From: Catenulispora sp. MAP5-51
Lineage (GTDB): Bacteria > Actinomycetota > Actinomycetes > Streptomycetales > Catenulisporaceae
DNA length: 64,000 bases
Direction: 5' to 3'
Assembly (NCBI RefSeq): GCF_041261205.1
Contig: NZ_JBGCCH010000035.1
Location: forward strand, 1 to 64,000
The notes under the pieces were generated by a model, which saw nothing but the letters and a program-made list of their open reading frames with translations, was not told where the DNA came from and searched no databases. Positions 1 through 14,400 of this stretch are shown here, in pieces. Both the position numbers and the translations under genes were made by a program. Position 1 is the first letter of the stretch. The number at the start of each line of letters is the position of its first letter.

Positions 1-2479
1 TCCAACACGAACACCCGCAGCCCGGGAAGACCCAGACCGATGACAGAGCCGGATCCGCCATCGCGGGCCAGTTCCTGGAAGGTCACGTGCACGGTCGTCT
101 CGGTGATCCCGTACATGTTCACCAGACGCGGCCCCTCAGGATGCCGGGCCCACCAACCAGCCAATCGCGCCGGGTCCAACGCCTCCCCGCCGAACACCAC
201 CGCCCGAACATCAGCGACCACGCCCGGCGCGCACCCGGCCTCGGCATCCACCAGTTGGTAGAACGCCGACGGCGTCTGGCTCAACATCGACACCCGAGAC
301 CGGCCCAGCAGTCGCACAAACTCCTCAGGCGAGCGCGACACCGCAAACGGCACCACAACCACCCGACCGCCATGCAGCAGCGCGCCCCACAACTCCCACA
401 CCGAGAAGTCGAACGCGAACGAGTGGAACCAGCTCCACACGTCATCCGCGCCGAACTCGAACAGCCCTTGCGACGCGGCGAACAGTCCCACCGCGCAGGC
501 ATGATCGACCACGACACCCTTCGGACGCCCCGTCGAACCCGACGTGTAGATCACATACGCCGGATGCGACGGCAGCAGACCAAGCGCGGACACCGCCTCC
601 ACCGCGTCTTCGGACTCTGACACATCGGCCGCGGCCAGCTCCGACGCCGTCAGCACACAGACCGCCTTCGCGTCCTGGACCATGTAGGCCAGCCGATCGG
701 CCGGATACTGCGGGTCCAGAGGCAGATAGGCGCCGCCGGCCTTCAACACGGCCAGCAAAGCCACGATCAGCTCCGCCGACCGCTCCAGGCACACACCGAC
801 GACCGTCTCCGGGCCCACGCCCAAACCGGTCAGGTGCCGAGCCAGGCGGTTCGCCCGCGCGTCCAACTCGCCATAGGTGATGGCAGCGTCCTCACACTCC
901 ACCGCCACCGCGTCCCGACGCGCCGCGACCTGCGCGGCGAACAGCTCCGGCATGGTCACCGACACCACCGGCACCGCCGGGACGGACCACTGCTCGACCA
1001 CCTGCGACCGCTCGATCGCACCCAGAACCGGCACGGCGGCCAGCGACGTCGCGGTGTCGTGTTCCAGCGCCGCGACCAGTCCTTCGACGGCCGTGAGCAT
1101 CAGAGCGCACACCCGGCCCGCGTCCGCCGGCGCCACCGCGTCGACGACGATCTCGAACGCTTCGCCGATGTCGTCGACCGCGCCGCTGATCGGGTAGTTG
1201 GTGCGCTGCCGGTTCAGGCGGACCTGGATGCCGTCCGCGACCGTGCTCTGCGCCGAATCGGCTCCGTCCTCGCCGGGCCGACGGCTGTGGCGGTAGTTGA
1301 AGATCGAGGTGAACAGCGGGGCCGGCGCCACCACGCCACTGGCCTGCTGCGCGACCGCCAACGGCGCGTGCTCATGCACCAGGAGATCAGCCAACTGCGA
1401 CTGCATCCCCGACACGGCCGCCTCGACCGATATGGCGTCAGTCCGAACCCTGACAGGCAGCGTGTTCAGGAACGGCCCGGGCACCCGGTCCGCACCCGCA
1501 CCGGCATTCATCCGGCCGAACAGGACCGTGCCGAAGACCACGTCCTCGCGCCCCGACACCGACGCCACCACCCGAGCCCACGCCACGTGGAACAACGTCG
1601 CGGGAGTCGTGCCGAGCACGCGGGCCCGCCCCCGGACCCGGCGGGACAGGGCTTCGTCGACCAGCAGCGTGGCCTGGGCGGCGTCCGCGCCGTCGCCGTG
1701 CACGTCGAGCAGACCGAACGGCGCGGTCGTCTCGGTCACATCGCCCAGCAGCTCGGCGAAGAACCGGCTGTGCTCCTCGCGCGAGACGCCGAGACGGGCG
1801 TTCCCGACGAAGTCCCGGAAGGGGTGCGGAGCAGGAAGCGAGTCCCCGTCACCGCGCAGGATCGCCGCGATCTCCTCCATCACGACTTCCCAGCCGGTGT
1901 GGTCCTGGAGCATGTGGTGCATCTGGAGCAGGGCCGACCACCGGCCGGTCCCGGACTGCTCGGCCACGAACACCCGGGTCAGAGGTGCGCGCTGGAGGTC
2001 CATACGCCCGCCGGCGGCCGAGAGCAGCCACCCGGTCATGTCAGGACTCTCATGCGCCGCCAGCTCGACGATCGGCAGGTCCACCCGACGGCACACCACC
2101 TGGACCGGTTCGCGCAGCCCTTCGGAGATGATCGCGGTGCGGTAGATGTCGTGGCGGTTCACCACCTGCTGCAAGGCCGCCAGCACGGCGTCCATCCGCT
2201 CCCGGGAACCGAATTCCACGACCATCGGCTGGACGTAGGCGTCGCCGCCGTCCTCGGCCAGCATGTGGTGGAAATACATGCCTTCCTGAAGCGGTGCGAG
2301 CGGATAGATGTCGGCGACGTTCGCGGCGCCGCCGGGCACCTTCGCGACGACGGCGTCGATCTCGGCCTGCGACAGGTCCACGAGCGTGACCAGGTCCGGG
2401 GTGATCGCCGTGGCGTCCTCGGGGATCAGGTTCGGCGGAACCTCGATCCGCGGACCGCCGGCCACCGCCGCGATCCCGG
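1..2479 (-). other. NRPS module 7 (partial): dual E/C then Thr-type A domain
   Basis: Second dual-type domain ([22 protein letters not shown]), implying a D residue from module 6. The A7 pocket residues available are D-F-W-S-V-G-M-V-H, matching the Thr code DFWSVGMVHK. The domain runs off the left edge after its A6/A7 region. Thr is often the ring-closing residue in lipodepsipeptides; whether this is so here cannot be seen. Confidence 0.82.
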
Positions 2480-5400
2480 CCGGCGTCGGCGAGGCGAACA
2501 ACGCTCGCACGCTCACCGGGACACCGCGCGACCGCAGCCGCTCGACCAGCGACACCGCCAGCAGCGAATGGCCGCCGAGCTCGAAGAAGTTGTCCTCGAC
2601 CCCGACCCGCTCCAGCCCGAGCACCTCGGCGAACACCGCACAGAGCAGTTCCTCGGCCGCCGTGGCCGGGCCGCGGCTGGTGGAGGTCGCCGTGTAGTCC
2701 GGAGCCGGGAGGGCCTTGCGGTCGAGCTTTCCGTTGGCGGACAAGGGAATCGCGTCCAGGACGACGACGGCCGAGGGGATCATGTGTTCCGGCAGGCGCT
2801 CGGCCGCCTGGGCCTTCACCGCGGCCGGCAGTCCGGCGACGAGATCCTCGTCGGCCGGGTCGGTGGCCACGACGTACGCGACGAGGCGCTTGTTCCCGGG
2901 ACTGTCCTCGCGGGCGATGACAGCGGCCTGCGACACCAGTTCGTGGTCGGCCACAACGGCCTGGACCTCGCCGGGTTCGATGCGGAAGCCACGGATCTTC
3001 ACCTGCTCGTCGGCGCGTCCGGCGAATTCCAGACTGCCGTCGGCGCCCCAGCGGGCCAGGTCGCCCGTCCGGTACATCCGGGAACCGTCCGCGTCGTCGA
3101 ACGGGTCGGCGACGAAGCGCTCGGCGGAAAGACCGGGACGGTTCGCATAGCCGCGCGCCAACTGGACGCCGGCGACGTACAGCTCGCCAATGACTCCGGC
3201 GGGCACCGGTTCCAGGAAGGCATCCAACACATAGGCCCGCATGTTGGCGATCGGGGAGCCGATGGCCGGTATCCGACCGGATTCGGTGTCCACGTCGCAG
3301 CAGGACACCATGACAGTGGCTTCGGTCGGGCCGTAGGTGTTCACCACACGACGGGCACCCTCGCCCCAGGCAGCGGCCAGTGACGCCGACAGCGCCTCGG
3401 CACCGGACACGACCGTGCGCAGCCCCGGAACCGAGGCCGGGTCCCACACCTGAAGCAACGAGGGAACGACACTGGCCACCGACACCCCGGCCGTGCGGAC
3501 CAAAGCCGACAACAGATCCGGCTCCGAACGCTCCCCCGGACCAGCGACCACCAACGTGCCGCCACCAGCCAGCACCACCGCCACATCGAACACCGACGCG
3601 TCGAAACTGAACGACGCGAACTGCAACACCGAAACACCAGGTGCAACGCCCAACTCGGCACCGAACGCAGAAGCCAGATTCAGCACACCGCGGTGACCGA
3701 CCTGGACGCCCTTCGGAACACCCGTCGAACCCGACGTGTAGATCACATAGGCCAAGCCGTCAGCGGTGACACGCACCGCCGGGGCATCCGAGGACAGCGA
3801 GGAATCAGACCACACCTGCGCCAGCGACTCGGCCGTGAGCACACAGATCGGAGCCGCATCGGCGACCATCAGATCCAGACGCTCAGCCGGGTACTCCGGG
3901 TCCAGCGGCAGGTACGCGCCACCGGCTTTCCAAACGCCCAGAATCGCGGTGACCATGTCGATCCCGCGCGGCAGACACAGACCCACCACGCATTCGGGAC
4001 CCACACCAACACCACGCAAGTACTGCGCGACACGATTGGCCCGCGCATCCAATTCCCCATACGTGACAACGGAATCCCCACACACGACTGCGACAGCGTC
4101 AGTGCCCTGAGCCACGCGTTCGGCGATCACGTCATGGATCCCGCTGCCACGCCGCTTACCGCTGAGCACCCGGCGCCGCCCGGCCTTGTCCATGATCTCC
4201 ACGCGGCGCAGCGGCAGGTCCGGGCTCTGCTCCAGGGCCTGGACCAGGTTCGCCACCGCCGTGAGCATCAGAGCGCACACCTGCTGCGGGTCGGCCGGGG
4301 CCACCGCGCCGACCGCGATCCCGAAGCCGGATCCGGTGTCGTTGACGGCCACGTCCAGGGGGTAGTTGGTGACGCGCCGGACGAACACGGTCTCGACCCC
4401 GTCGAGCCGCCGCTCCTCCCCCTGGCGGCCGACGCCGCCCTGGTAGCGGTAGTTGAAGATCGAGCTGAACAGCGGGGCCGGCGCCACCACCCCGCTGGCC
4501 TGCTGCGCGACCGCCAGCGGCGCGTGCTCGTGCACCAGCAGGTCGGCCAGTTGCGTGTGCATCCCCGCGACCGCGCCGGCCGCGTCCACGGCGTCGACGC
4601 GGACCCGCACCGGCAGGGTGTTCATGAACGGCCCGGGAACCCGGTCGGCGCCGGCCCCGGCGTTCATCCGGCCGAACAGCACGGTGCCGAACACCACGTC
4701 CTCCCGGCCCGCGACCGAGGCCAGCACCCGGGCCCACGCCACGTGGAACACCGTCGCCGGGGTCACGCCGAGCACGCGCGCCCGCTCGCGGAGCCGGGCC
4801 GCCAGGCCGTCGTCCATCAGGACCCTGGCCTGCTGCGCGGCCTCGCCGGCGCCGTGCACGTCCAGCAGCCCGTAGGGCGCGGTCGTCTCGGTGACGTCAC
4901 CGAGCAGCTCCCCGAAGAACCGGCTGTGCTCCTCGCGCGTGACGCCGAGGCGGGTCTGGGCCACGAAGTCGCGGAACGGGACGGGCTCGGGCAGCCGGTC
5001 GGCCCGGCCGTCCAGGATCGCCACCAGCTCGTCCATGACGACGTCCCACCCGGTGTGGTCCTGCAACATGTGGTGCATCTCCAGCAGCGCCGTCCACCGG
5101 CCGGTACCCGGCTCCCCGGCGATGTGCACGCGCACCAGGGGCGCGACGGCCAGGTCCATCCGCGACCCGGCGGCCCGCGCGAGCGCCGCCGCGACGTCGC
5201 CGCCGGCGTCCACGGCCACCTCGGTGACCGGGAGCGCCACCGTGCGGCAGACCACCTGCAGCGGCTCGGGCAGGCCCTCCCACATCACCGCCGTGCGGTA
5301 GATGCCGTGCCGATCGACGATCCGCTGGAGCGCCGCCAGCATCGCGTCGAGCCGGTCCCGGGAGTCGAAGCTCAGCAGTGTGGGCTCCAGGTAGACGTCC

Positions 5401-8400
5401 TCGCCGCCGTCCTCGGCCATCAGGTGGTGGAAGAACATGCCTTCCTGAAGCGGAGCCAGCGGATAGATGTCGGCGGTGTTCGCCGCGCCGCCGGGCACCT
5501 TGGCCACGATCAGGTCCAGCTGGGCCTGCGTGAGGTCGACCAGCGTGACCATGTCCGGGGTGATCTCTTGCGCATCGGCCGGGATCCGGTTCGGCGGCAC
5601 GACCACTTCCGGCACCCCGGCCACCGCCGCGATCCCGGCCGGAGTCGGCGAGGCGAACAGAGCCCTGACACTCACCGAAACGCCCCGGGCGCGCAGCCGT
5701 TCCGCCAGCGACACCGCGAGCAGCGAGTGCCCGCCGAGCGCGAAGAAGTCGTCCTCGACGCCGACCCGGTCCAGCCCCAGCACCTCGGCGAACACCGAGC
5801 AGACGACGCCCTCGACGACGGTGGCCGGAGCTCGGCCCTCCGACGCGGACCCGGCGAAGTCCGGGGCCGGCAGGGCCCTGCGATCGAGTTTGCCGTTGGC
5901 CGTCATCGGAAGCGCCTCGACGGGGACGAAGGCCGAGGGGACCAGGTATTCGGGGAGGCGCTCGGCGGCGAACCCCCGGACGGCGGCAATCTGCTCCTCG
6001 GCCGACACAGCTCCCTGAGCGAGCACAGCCTTCGCCGCGGCTCCCGCAATCGGCGCGGCCGAGTCGGCGAGCACGACATAGCCCACCAGCCGCGTCTCCC
6101 CGGCGTCGTCCAGATGAGCGACGACGGCCGCCTGCCGGACCAGCGGGCTCTCCAGGAGTACGCCCCGCACCTCGCCGGGCTCGATCCGCCGGCCGCGGAT
6201 CTTCACCTGGTCGTCGGTCCGCCCCAGATAGATCAGGACCCCGTCCGGGCCCCACTTGCCCCGGTCGCCGGTGCGGTACATGCGCTCACCGGGAGCGCCG
6301 AACGGGCAGGCCGTGAAGCGCTCGGCCGTCAGGCCCGCGCGCCGGAAGTAGCCGCGGGCCAGGCCGGCGCCCGCGACGTAGAACTCGCCGGGCACGCCGG
6401 GCGGAACCGGGGACAGGGAATCATCGAGCACGTACACGCGGGTGTTCGCCACGGGCGCTCCCACGGCGGTCGTGCCGGCGTCGGCGTCACACCGCCACAG
6501 CGTCGTGTCGACCGTGGTCTCGGCGGGCCCGTAGGAGTTGAACATCTCCCGGCCCCGCGCCCAGCGGCTCATCAGGTGCGGCGGGCAGTCCTCCCCGGCC
6601 ACCGTGAGCACCACCGACGGGTCGATCGAGCCCTCGGCGAGCGTGGCGACCACGGCCGGGGTCAAGGTCACGTGCGTCACCCGCTGCTCGGCGAGGAAGC
6701 CGGTCAGATCGGTGCCGAACCTGCGCTCCTCGGGGATGACCACCAGCGTCGCGCCGGTCAGCAGGGTCATGAACCATTCCCAGCCGAACATGTCGAAGCT
6801 GGCGGAGGCGAACTGGCCGACCCGGTGGCCCGGTCCGACTCCCATCACGCGCGAGGGGCCGTCGACGAAACTCGCCAGGCCGGCGTGGGAGACCAGCACG
6901 CCCTTCGGCCGCCCGGTCGATCCCGACGTGTAGATCACATACGCCGGATGCGCCAGCGACAACGGCGCCGACCGCTCAGCATCGCCGACCAGCGCCGCGC
7001 TCAAGCCAAGCAGCTCCGCCGCGGTGTCGGGGGAATCCACCACCAGTACCGGGAAATCCGTACCGGCCGGCACGCACCCGGCGTCCGCCGCCGAAGCCAG
7101 CACCAACACCGGCGCCGCGTCGGTCAGCATGAACGCGATCCGGTCCGCCGGATACGCCGGATCCACTGGCACATAAGCGCCTCCGGCCTTCACCACGGCC
7201 AGCAACGCGACCATCAGATCCGCCCCGCGGCCCATCGCCACCGCCACCAGCGACTCCGGACCGACGCCCCGGGCGATCAGCAACCGCGCCAACCGGTTCG
7301 CCCGCGCGTCCAGCTCGCCATAGGAAAGATCACCATCAGCCCCCTCACACACGACCGCGACCGCTCCGGGAGCGCGCGCCGCCTGCTGCTCGAACAGCTC
7401 CGGCAACGTCAGCGCCGGCACGTCGACAGCGGTGTCGTTCCACTCGACGACCACCCGGTCCCGCTCCGCGCCGTCCAGCAGCGACACCGCGCTCAACCGC
7501 ACGCCGGGGTCGGCCGCCATCTGCTCCACGACCCGGACGAACCACTGCGCGAATCGCTGCACCGACGCCGTGTCGAACAAGTCCGCGGTACCGGTCAGCG
7601 CACCGCGCAGCCCCGCCGGCGCACCCGCGTCGTCGAAGTCCTCGCTCATCGCGATGTCGAGGTCGAACTTGGCGACGGACTGACGCGCCTGCACGCCCGA
7701 AACCTGGACCCCGGTGAAGTCGACATCGGCCCGCGCGGCGTTCTGGAGGTTGAGCATCACCTGGAACAGCGGATGCCGGGCCAGGGACCGCACCGGCGCC
7801 AGTTCCTCCACCAGACGCTCGAACGGCACGTCCTGGTGGCCCAGCGCGCTCAGGCTGGCTTCCCGCGCCCGCAGCACGATGTCGGCCACCGTCGGGTCGC
7901 CGGACAAGTCGGTCCGGAGCACCTGGGTGTTGACGAAGAACCCGATCAGGTCATCCAGCGCCTCATCGGTGCGTCCCGCGATCGCCGTGCCCACCGGTAT
8001 GTCGGTGCCCGCGCCGAGCCGCGACAGCAGGATCGCTGTCGCGGAATGCAGCAGCATGAACAGCGTCACGCCCAGCTCGCGTGCCAGATCGGCCAGGCGC
8101 GCGTGCAGGTCGGCGGGGATCTGGAGACCGACGGTGTGCCCCAGGTACGAGGCCGCCGGCGGCCGCGCGCGGTCGCTCGGCAGCTCCAGTTCCTCCGGTA
8201 CGCCGTCCAACGCCTCGCGCCAGTACGCGACCTGCCGGGAGTGGGGGCTGTCCGGATCGTCCTCGGAGCCGAGCAGTTCGCGCTGCCACAGCGAGTAGTC
8301 CGCGTACTGCACCGGCAGCGGCTCCCACGTCGGCACAGAACCCTGACACCGCGCCGCGTACGCCTGCGAGAGGTCCCGGGCCAGAGGGCCCGTGGACCAG

Positions 8401-11400
8401 CCGTCTGTCGCGATGTGATGCACGACCAGGAGGAACACGTGCTCCTGAACATCGGTCTGGAACAGGACCGCACGCAGCGGCAGCTCGGACGTCAGGTCGA
8501 AGGCGCGGCCGGCGGCCTCGGCGATCGCGTCGGCGACGTCCGCCTCGGTCACCTGGACGACCGGCAGCTCGAAGGCCAGGTCCGCCATCGGCACCACCCG
8601 CTGATACGGCGACGCCTCGACGGCAGGGAAGACCGTGCGCAGCACCTCGTGCCGCTCCAGCACATCCCGCACCGCCGCCGACAGCGCCGCCGCGTCCAGG
8701 GCACCCGACAACCGCAGCGCGATCGGGTTCGCGTAGACCGTGCTGGGGCCATGGATCCGGTCCAGGAACCACAGGCGCTGCTGGGCGAAGGACAGCGGAA
8801 CCCGCTCCGGACGCTCCTGCGGCGCCAGCGCCGTCCGGGCCGGGCCGGCCAGCTCCAGCCGGCTCGCCAGGCCCGCCACCGTCGGTGCCTCGAACACCAC
8901 CCGGATCTCCAGCTCGGCGCCCAGCACCGACCGCACCCGGCTCAGCATCCTGATGGCGAGCAGGGAATGCCCGCCGAGGTCGAAGAAGCTGTCGTCGACC
9001 CCGACCCGCTCCAGGCCGAGGATCTCGCCGAAGATCGAGCAGAGGATCTCCTCGACCACCGTCGACGGGCCGCGGCCGGCCGCGGCCTCCGTGTGCTCGG
9101 GTTCTGGCAGAGCCCTGCGATCCAGCTTTCCGTTGGCGGTCAACGGCAGCGCGTCGAGCACCATCACCGCCGAGGGCACCATGTAGTCCGGGAGGCGGCG
9201 CGCGGCGAAGCCGGTCACGGAGGCCACCGTCCCGTCGCGCTCGGCGTCCTCGGTGAGCACGATGTAGGCCACCAGCCGCGATTCGCCGGCGTCGTCCCGG
9301 CCCGCGACGACGGTCGCGTGGTCGACCAGCGGGTGCTCGGCGACCACGGCCTGGACCTCGCCCGGTTCGACGCGGAAGCCGCGGATCTTCACCTGGTCGT
9401 CGGCCCGGCCGCCGAACACGATCTGCCCGTCGGCGGTCCACCGCACCCGGTCCCCGGTCCGGTACAGCCGGGAGCCGTCGGCGACGAACGGGTCCGCCAC
9501 GAAGCGCCCCGCCGTCAGACCGGGACGGCCCGCGTAGCCGCGCGCCAGCTGCGGGCCGGCGACGTACAGCTCCCCGGCCACGCCGACCGGCACCGGGCTG
9601 AGCCATTCGTCGAGCACGTACATCCGGGTGTTGCCGACCGGGGTCCCGATCGGCACCGGCGCACCGGCCGGCCGTGCGGTCGCCGAACCCGCAGCCGTGA
9701 GCCGGGTGGTGGCCACGCCGATCGTGGTCTCGGTGGGCCCGTAGTGGTTGGCCAGAACCCTTTCGCCGCCCAGGCCCAGCAGTTCGCCGACCATCGCCGA
9801 GGAGGACGCCTCCCCGCCCAGGACCAACGTCCGGGCCGGGAGCAGCCGCGCCGGGCCGCCGCCGGCGCTGAGCGCGGCCAGGTGCGAGGGCGTCAGCTTC
9901 ATGTGCTGGACGCCACGACCGGCGACGTAGCCGGCCACCGCCTCCGGGTCGGTGACCACCTCGTGGTCCAGGATGTGCAGCACACCGCCGGTCGCCAGGC
10001 TGGTGAAGACCACGGTGTTCGCGAAGTCGGTCACCATCGCCTGGGCCACGGCGTAGCGCTCGCCGCTGCCGCCGAGCCCGAGCCGGTCCGGCACCACCGC
10101 CAGGTAGTTCGCCAGCCCGCGATGGGTGACCTGGACGCCCTTCGGCGCGCCGGTCGACCCGGACGTGTAGATGACGTAGGCCGGATGGTCCGGCAGCACG
10201 GCGACGCCGGGGTCCGTCGTCGGCATGGCCGACAGGAACGCCTGGGTGTGCGGGCTGTCCAGCGCGACCATGCGGATCCGGCCGGCCGGCAGGTCCTCCA
10301 GGACCTCGTCGGTCCCGACCACGGCCACCACCCGGCTGTCGGAGAGCATGAACGCCAGCCGCTCGACGGGATGCCCCGGGTCCAGCGGGAGGTAGGCCCC
10401 GCCGGCCTTCCACACCGCCAGCACCGTGACCACCATGTCCAGGCCGCGCGGCAGCGCCACACCCACCACCGACTCCGGGCCGACGCCCATGCCGCGCAGG
10501 TGGTGCGCAAGCCGGGCGGCCCGGCTCTCCAGGTCCTCGTAGCAGACCTCTTCTTCCCCGAAGACGACGGCGATCGAGTCCGGGATCCGCCGCGCCTGCG
10601 CCGCGATCAGCTCCGGCGCCGTGGTCAGCGCGACGTCGACGGCCGTGTCGTTCCAGTCCCGCAGGATGCGGGCCAGCTCGGCGTCATCGAGTACCGACAT
10701 GCTGCTGAGCCGGGCCGAGACGTCCTCGGACACGACTTCCAGCACGCGGGTCAGCCGCCTGGCGATCATCTCGGCGCTGTGCGGGTCGAACATGTCCGCC
10801 GCGACGGTCACCACGCCCCGCAGTCCGGCGGGACGGGACCCGCCGTCCTCGCCGCTGAAGTCCTCGACCAGCGCGACACCGATGTCGAACCGCGCCGCCA
10901 GGTCGGCCATCGGCACCGCGGCCGCCCGGATGCCGGGCAGGTCCAGGACCGCCTCGCCGGTGTTCTGCAGCGCGAGGTTGACCTGGAACAGGGGATGCCG
11001 CGACAGGGAGCGGACCGGCGCCAGCACCTCGACGAGATGCTCGATCGGCACGTCCTGGTGCGCGTAGGCGGACAGGCTCATCTCGCGGACCCGGTCCAGC
11101 AGTTCGGCGAAGGTCGGGTCGCCGGACAGGTCGGTACGGAGAACCAGAGTATTGACGAAGAAGCCGACGAGGTCGTCCAGCGCTCCGTCCGTGCGGCCGG
11201 CCACCGGCGAACCGATGGGGATGTCAGTGCCCGCACCCAACTTCGACAGCGTGATCGCGAGAGCGGCCTGCGCCACCATGAACAGCGTGACGCCCTGCTC
11301 GCGCGCGACGTCGGCCAGCCGCTGGTGCACGGCGGCCGGGACGGTCAGATCGACCGTGTGCCCGCGGTGGCTGGCAGCCGTCGCGGGGCGCGGACGGTCG

Positions 11401-14400
11401 CTCGGCAGCGCCAGCTCCTCCGGGATCCCGGCCAGAGCCTCCCGCCAGTACTCCACCTGTTGGGAAAGCACGCTGCCGGGGTCGTCCGCTCCGCCGAGGA
11501 GTTCCCGCTGCCAGATCGCGTAGTCCGCGTACTGCACCGGCAGCCGCTCCCACTTCGGAGCCTCACCACGACAGCGTGCGGCGTAGGCCGTGGCGAGGTC
11601 CCGGGTCAGCGGACCCATCGACCAGCCGTCGGTGGCGATGTGGTGCACCGCCAGGAACAGGACGTGCTCGTCCGGGCCGGTCTCGAAGAGCCGGGCGCGG
11701 ACCGGGACCTCGGTGCCGAGGTCGAAGGGGCGGCCGGCGGCGGCGGCGATCGCCTCGGCCAGGTCCGGCTCGGGCATCACGGTGGCGGGCACTGCGGTCT
11801 CGGGCATCGCGATTGCGGGCAGGCTCCACAGCACCTCGTCCATGTCCAACAACCGCTGATACGGCCGGCCGTCGTGCTGCGGATAGACCGTGCGCAGCAC
11901 CTCGTGCCGTCCCATGACGTCCCGGAACGCCGCTTCCAGCGCCGACCGGTCCAGGCGGCCGGCCAGCCGCAGGGCGATCGGGTTGACGTAGGTCGTGCTC
12001 GGCCCTTCGAGCTGCGCGACGAACCACAGCCGCTGCTGCGAGAACGAGAGCGGCACGAGGTCGGGACGCTCGCGCGCGACGATGCCCGCGCGGGCCGCTC
12101 CGGCGGCCTCCAGGCGCGCGGCCACGCCGGCGACCGTCGGCGCCTCGAAGACCGCCCGCGCCGGCAGTTCCACGCCGAACACCGAGCGGATCCGGCTGAC
12201 GAGCCGGGTCACCAGCAGGGAGTGCCCGCCGAGGTCGAAGAAGCTGTCGTCGCGGCCGATCTGCTCCAGCCCGAGCGTCTCGGCGAAGACCGCGCACAGC
12301 AGTTCCTCGACGAGGTTGGCCGGGCCGCGGCTGGTCGAGGCGGACGTGTAGTCCGGGATCGGCAGTGCCGCACGGTCGAGCTTTCCGTTGGCGGACAAGG
12401 GAATCGCGTCCAGGACGACGACGGCCGAGGGCACCATGTGCTCGGGCAGACGCTCGGCGGCGAGAGCCCTCACCGAGGCCGGCAGTCCGGCCACGAGGTC
12501 CTCGTCCGGCGAGTCGGTCGCGACGATGTAGGCGACGAGGCGCTTGTCGCCGGGGGTGTCCTCACGAGCGATGACAGCGGCCTGCGACACCAGCTCGTGG
12601 GCAACCACGACGGCCTGGACCTCGCCGGGTTCGACGCGGAAGCCGCGGATCTTCACCTGGTCGTCGGCGCGGCCGGCGAATTCCAGGCTGCCGTCGGCGG
12701 CCCAGCGGGCCAGGTCGCCGGTCCGGTACATCCGGGAACCGTTCTCGCCGTCGAACGGGTCGGCGACGAAGCGCTCGGCGGACAGGCCGGGTCGGCCCGC
12801 ATAGCCGCGCGCCACCTGCGTACCGGCCACATACAGATCGCCGGTCACGCCCACCGGTACCGGGCTCAGCATGTCGTCGAGCACGTACATGCGCATGTTC
12901 GCGATCGGGGAGCCGATGGCCGGTGTCCGGTCAGAGGCGGTGTCCACGTCGCAGCAGGACACCATGACGGTGGCTTCGGTCGGGCCGTACGTGTTCACCA
13001 CGCGGCGGCCACCCTCGCCCCAGGCAGCAGCCAGCGATGCCGACAATGCCTCAGCGCCGGACACGACCGTGCGCAGCCCCGGAACCGAGGCCGGGTCCCA
13101 GACCTGAAGCAACGACGGCACCACACTCGCCACCGACACCCCGGCGGTACGGACCAGAGTCGACAGCAGCTCCGGCTCCGAACGCTCGCCGGGGCCCGCG
13201 ACCACCAGCGTGCCGCCGGCGGCCAGCACGACCGCCACATCGAACACCGAGGCGTCGAAGCTGAAGGAAGCGAACTGCAACACCGAAACACCCGGCGCCA
13301 CACCCAGCTCGGCACCGAACGCAGAGGCCAGATTCGCCAGACCGCGGTGACCGACCTGGACGCCCTTCGGCATGCCCGTCGAACCCGATGTGTAGATCAC
13401 GTAGGCCAGGCCGTCAGCACCGACCTGCACACCGGGAGCATCCGAAGGCAGCGACTCGTCAGACCACACCTGCGCCAGCGACTCAGGTGTGAGCACGCCC
13501 ACCGGAACCGCATCCACGATCATCAGGTCCAAGCGCTCCGCCGGATACTCCGGATCCAGCGGAAGGTAAGCGCCGCCCGCCTTCCAGACACCCAGAATCG
13601 CCGCCACCATGTCGATCCCACGCGGCAGACACAGACCCACCAGGCACTCAGGGTCCACGCCCTCCCGACGCAGGTGCTGCGCGACACGATTCGCCCGCGC
13701 GTCCAACTCCCCATACGTGACAACGGAGTCCTCATAGGTGACCGCGACGGCATCAGGGCACTGCGCAGCCCGGCGCGCGAACGCCTCCGGTATCACCTCC
13801 GACGGCACCTCGGCCGCCGTGTCGTTCCACCCCGACACCACCTGACGACGCTCGGCCGCGTCCATCACGGCGACCTGACCGACCCGCAGCGCCGGATCGG
13901 CGGCCACCGTGGTCAGCACCCGGATCAGGCGGTCGGCGAACGTCTCGGCGCTCTCCGGGTCGAACAGATCGGCCGAGACCGTGACCTCGATACCGAGTCC
14001 GGTCGGCGCACCATCGGTGTGGAAGGACTCGACGACCGAGACGTCCAGGTCGAAGCGGGCCGTTCCGGTGCCGATCGGCAGGACGCCGACGTCGAGCCCG
14101 GCCAGGCCGGGCACCACGCGGTCGGTGTTCTGCACCGTGAGCATCACCTGGAACAGCGGGTGGCGGGTCAGCGAGCGGACCGGGGCCATCGCCTCGACGA
14201 GGTGCTCGAACGGCACGTCCTGGTTCGCGAACGCCGACAGGCTCGCCTCGCGGACGCGGTCGAGCAGTTCGGCGAACGTCGGGTCGCCGGAGACGTCGGT
14301 ACGGAGAACCAGGGTGTTGACGAAGAAGCCGACGAGGTCGTCCAGCGCCTCATCGGTCCGGCCGGCGACCGGCGAACCGATGGGGATATCAGTACCCGCA

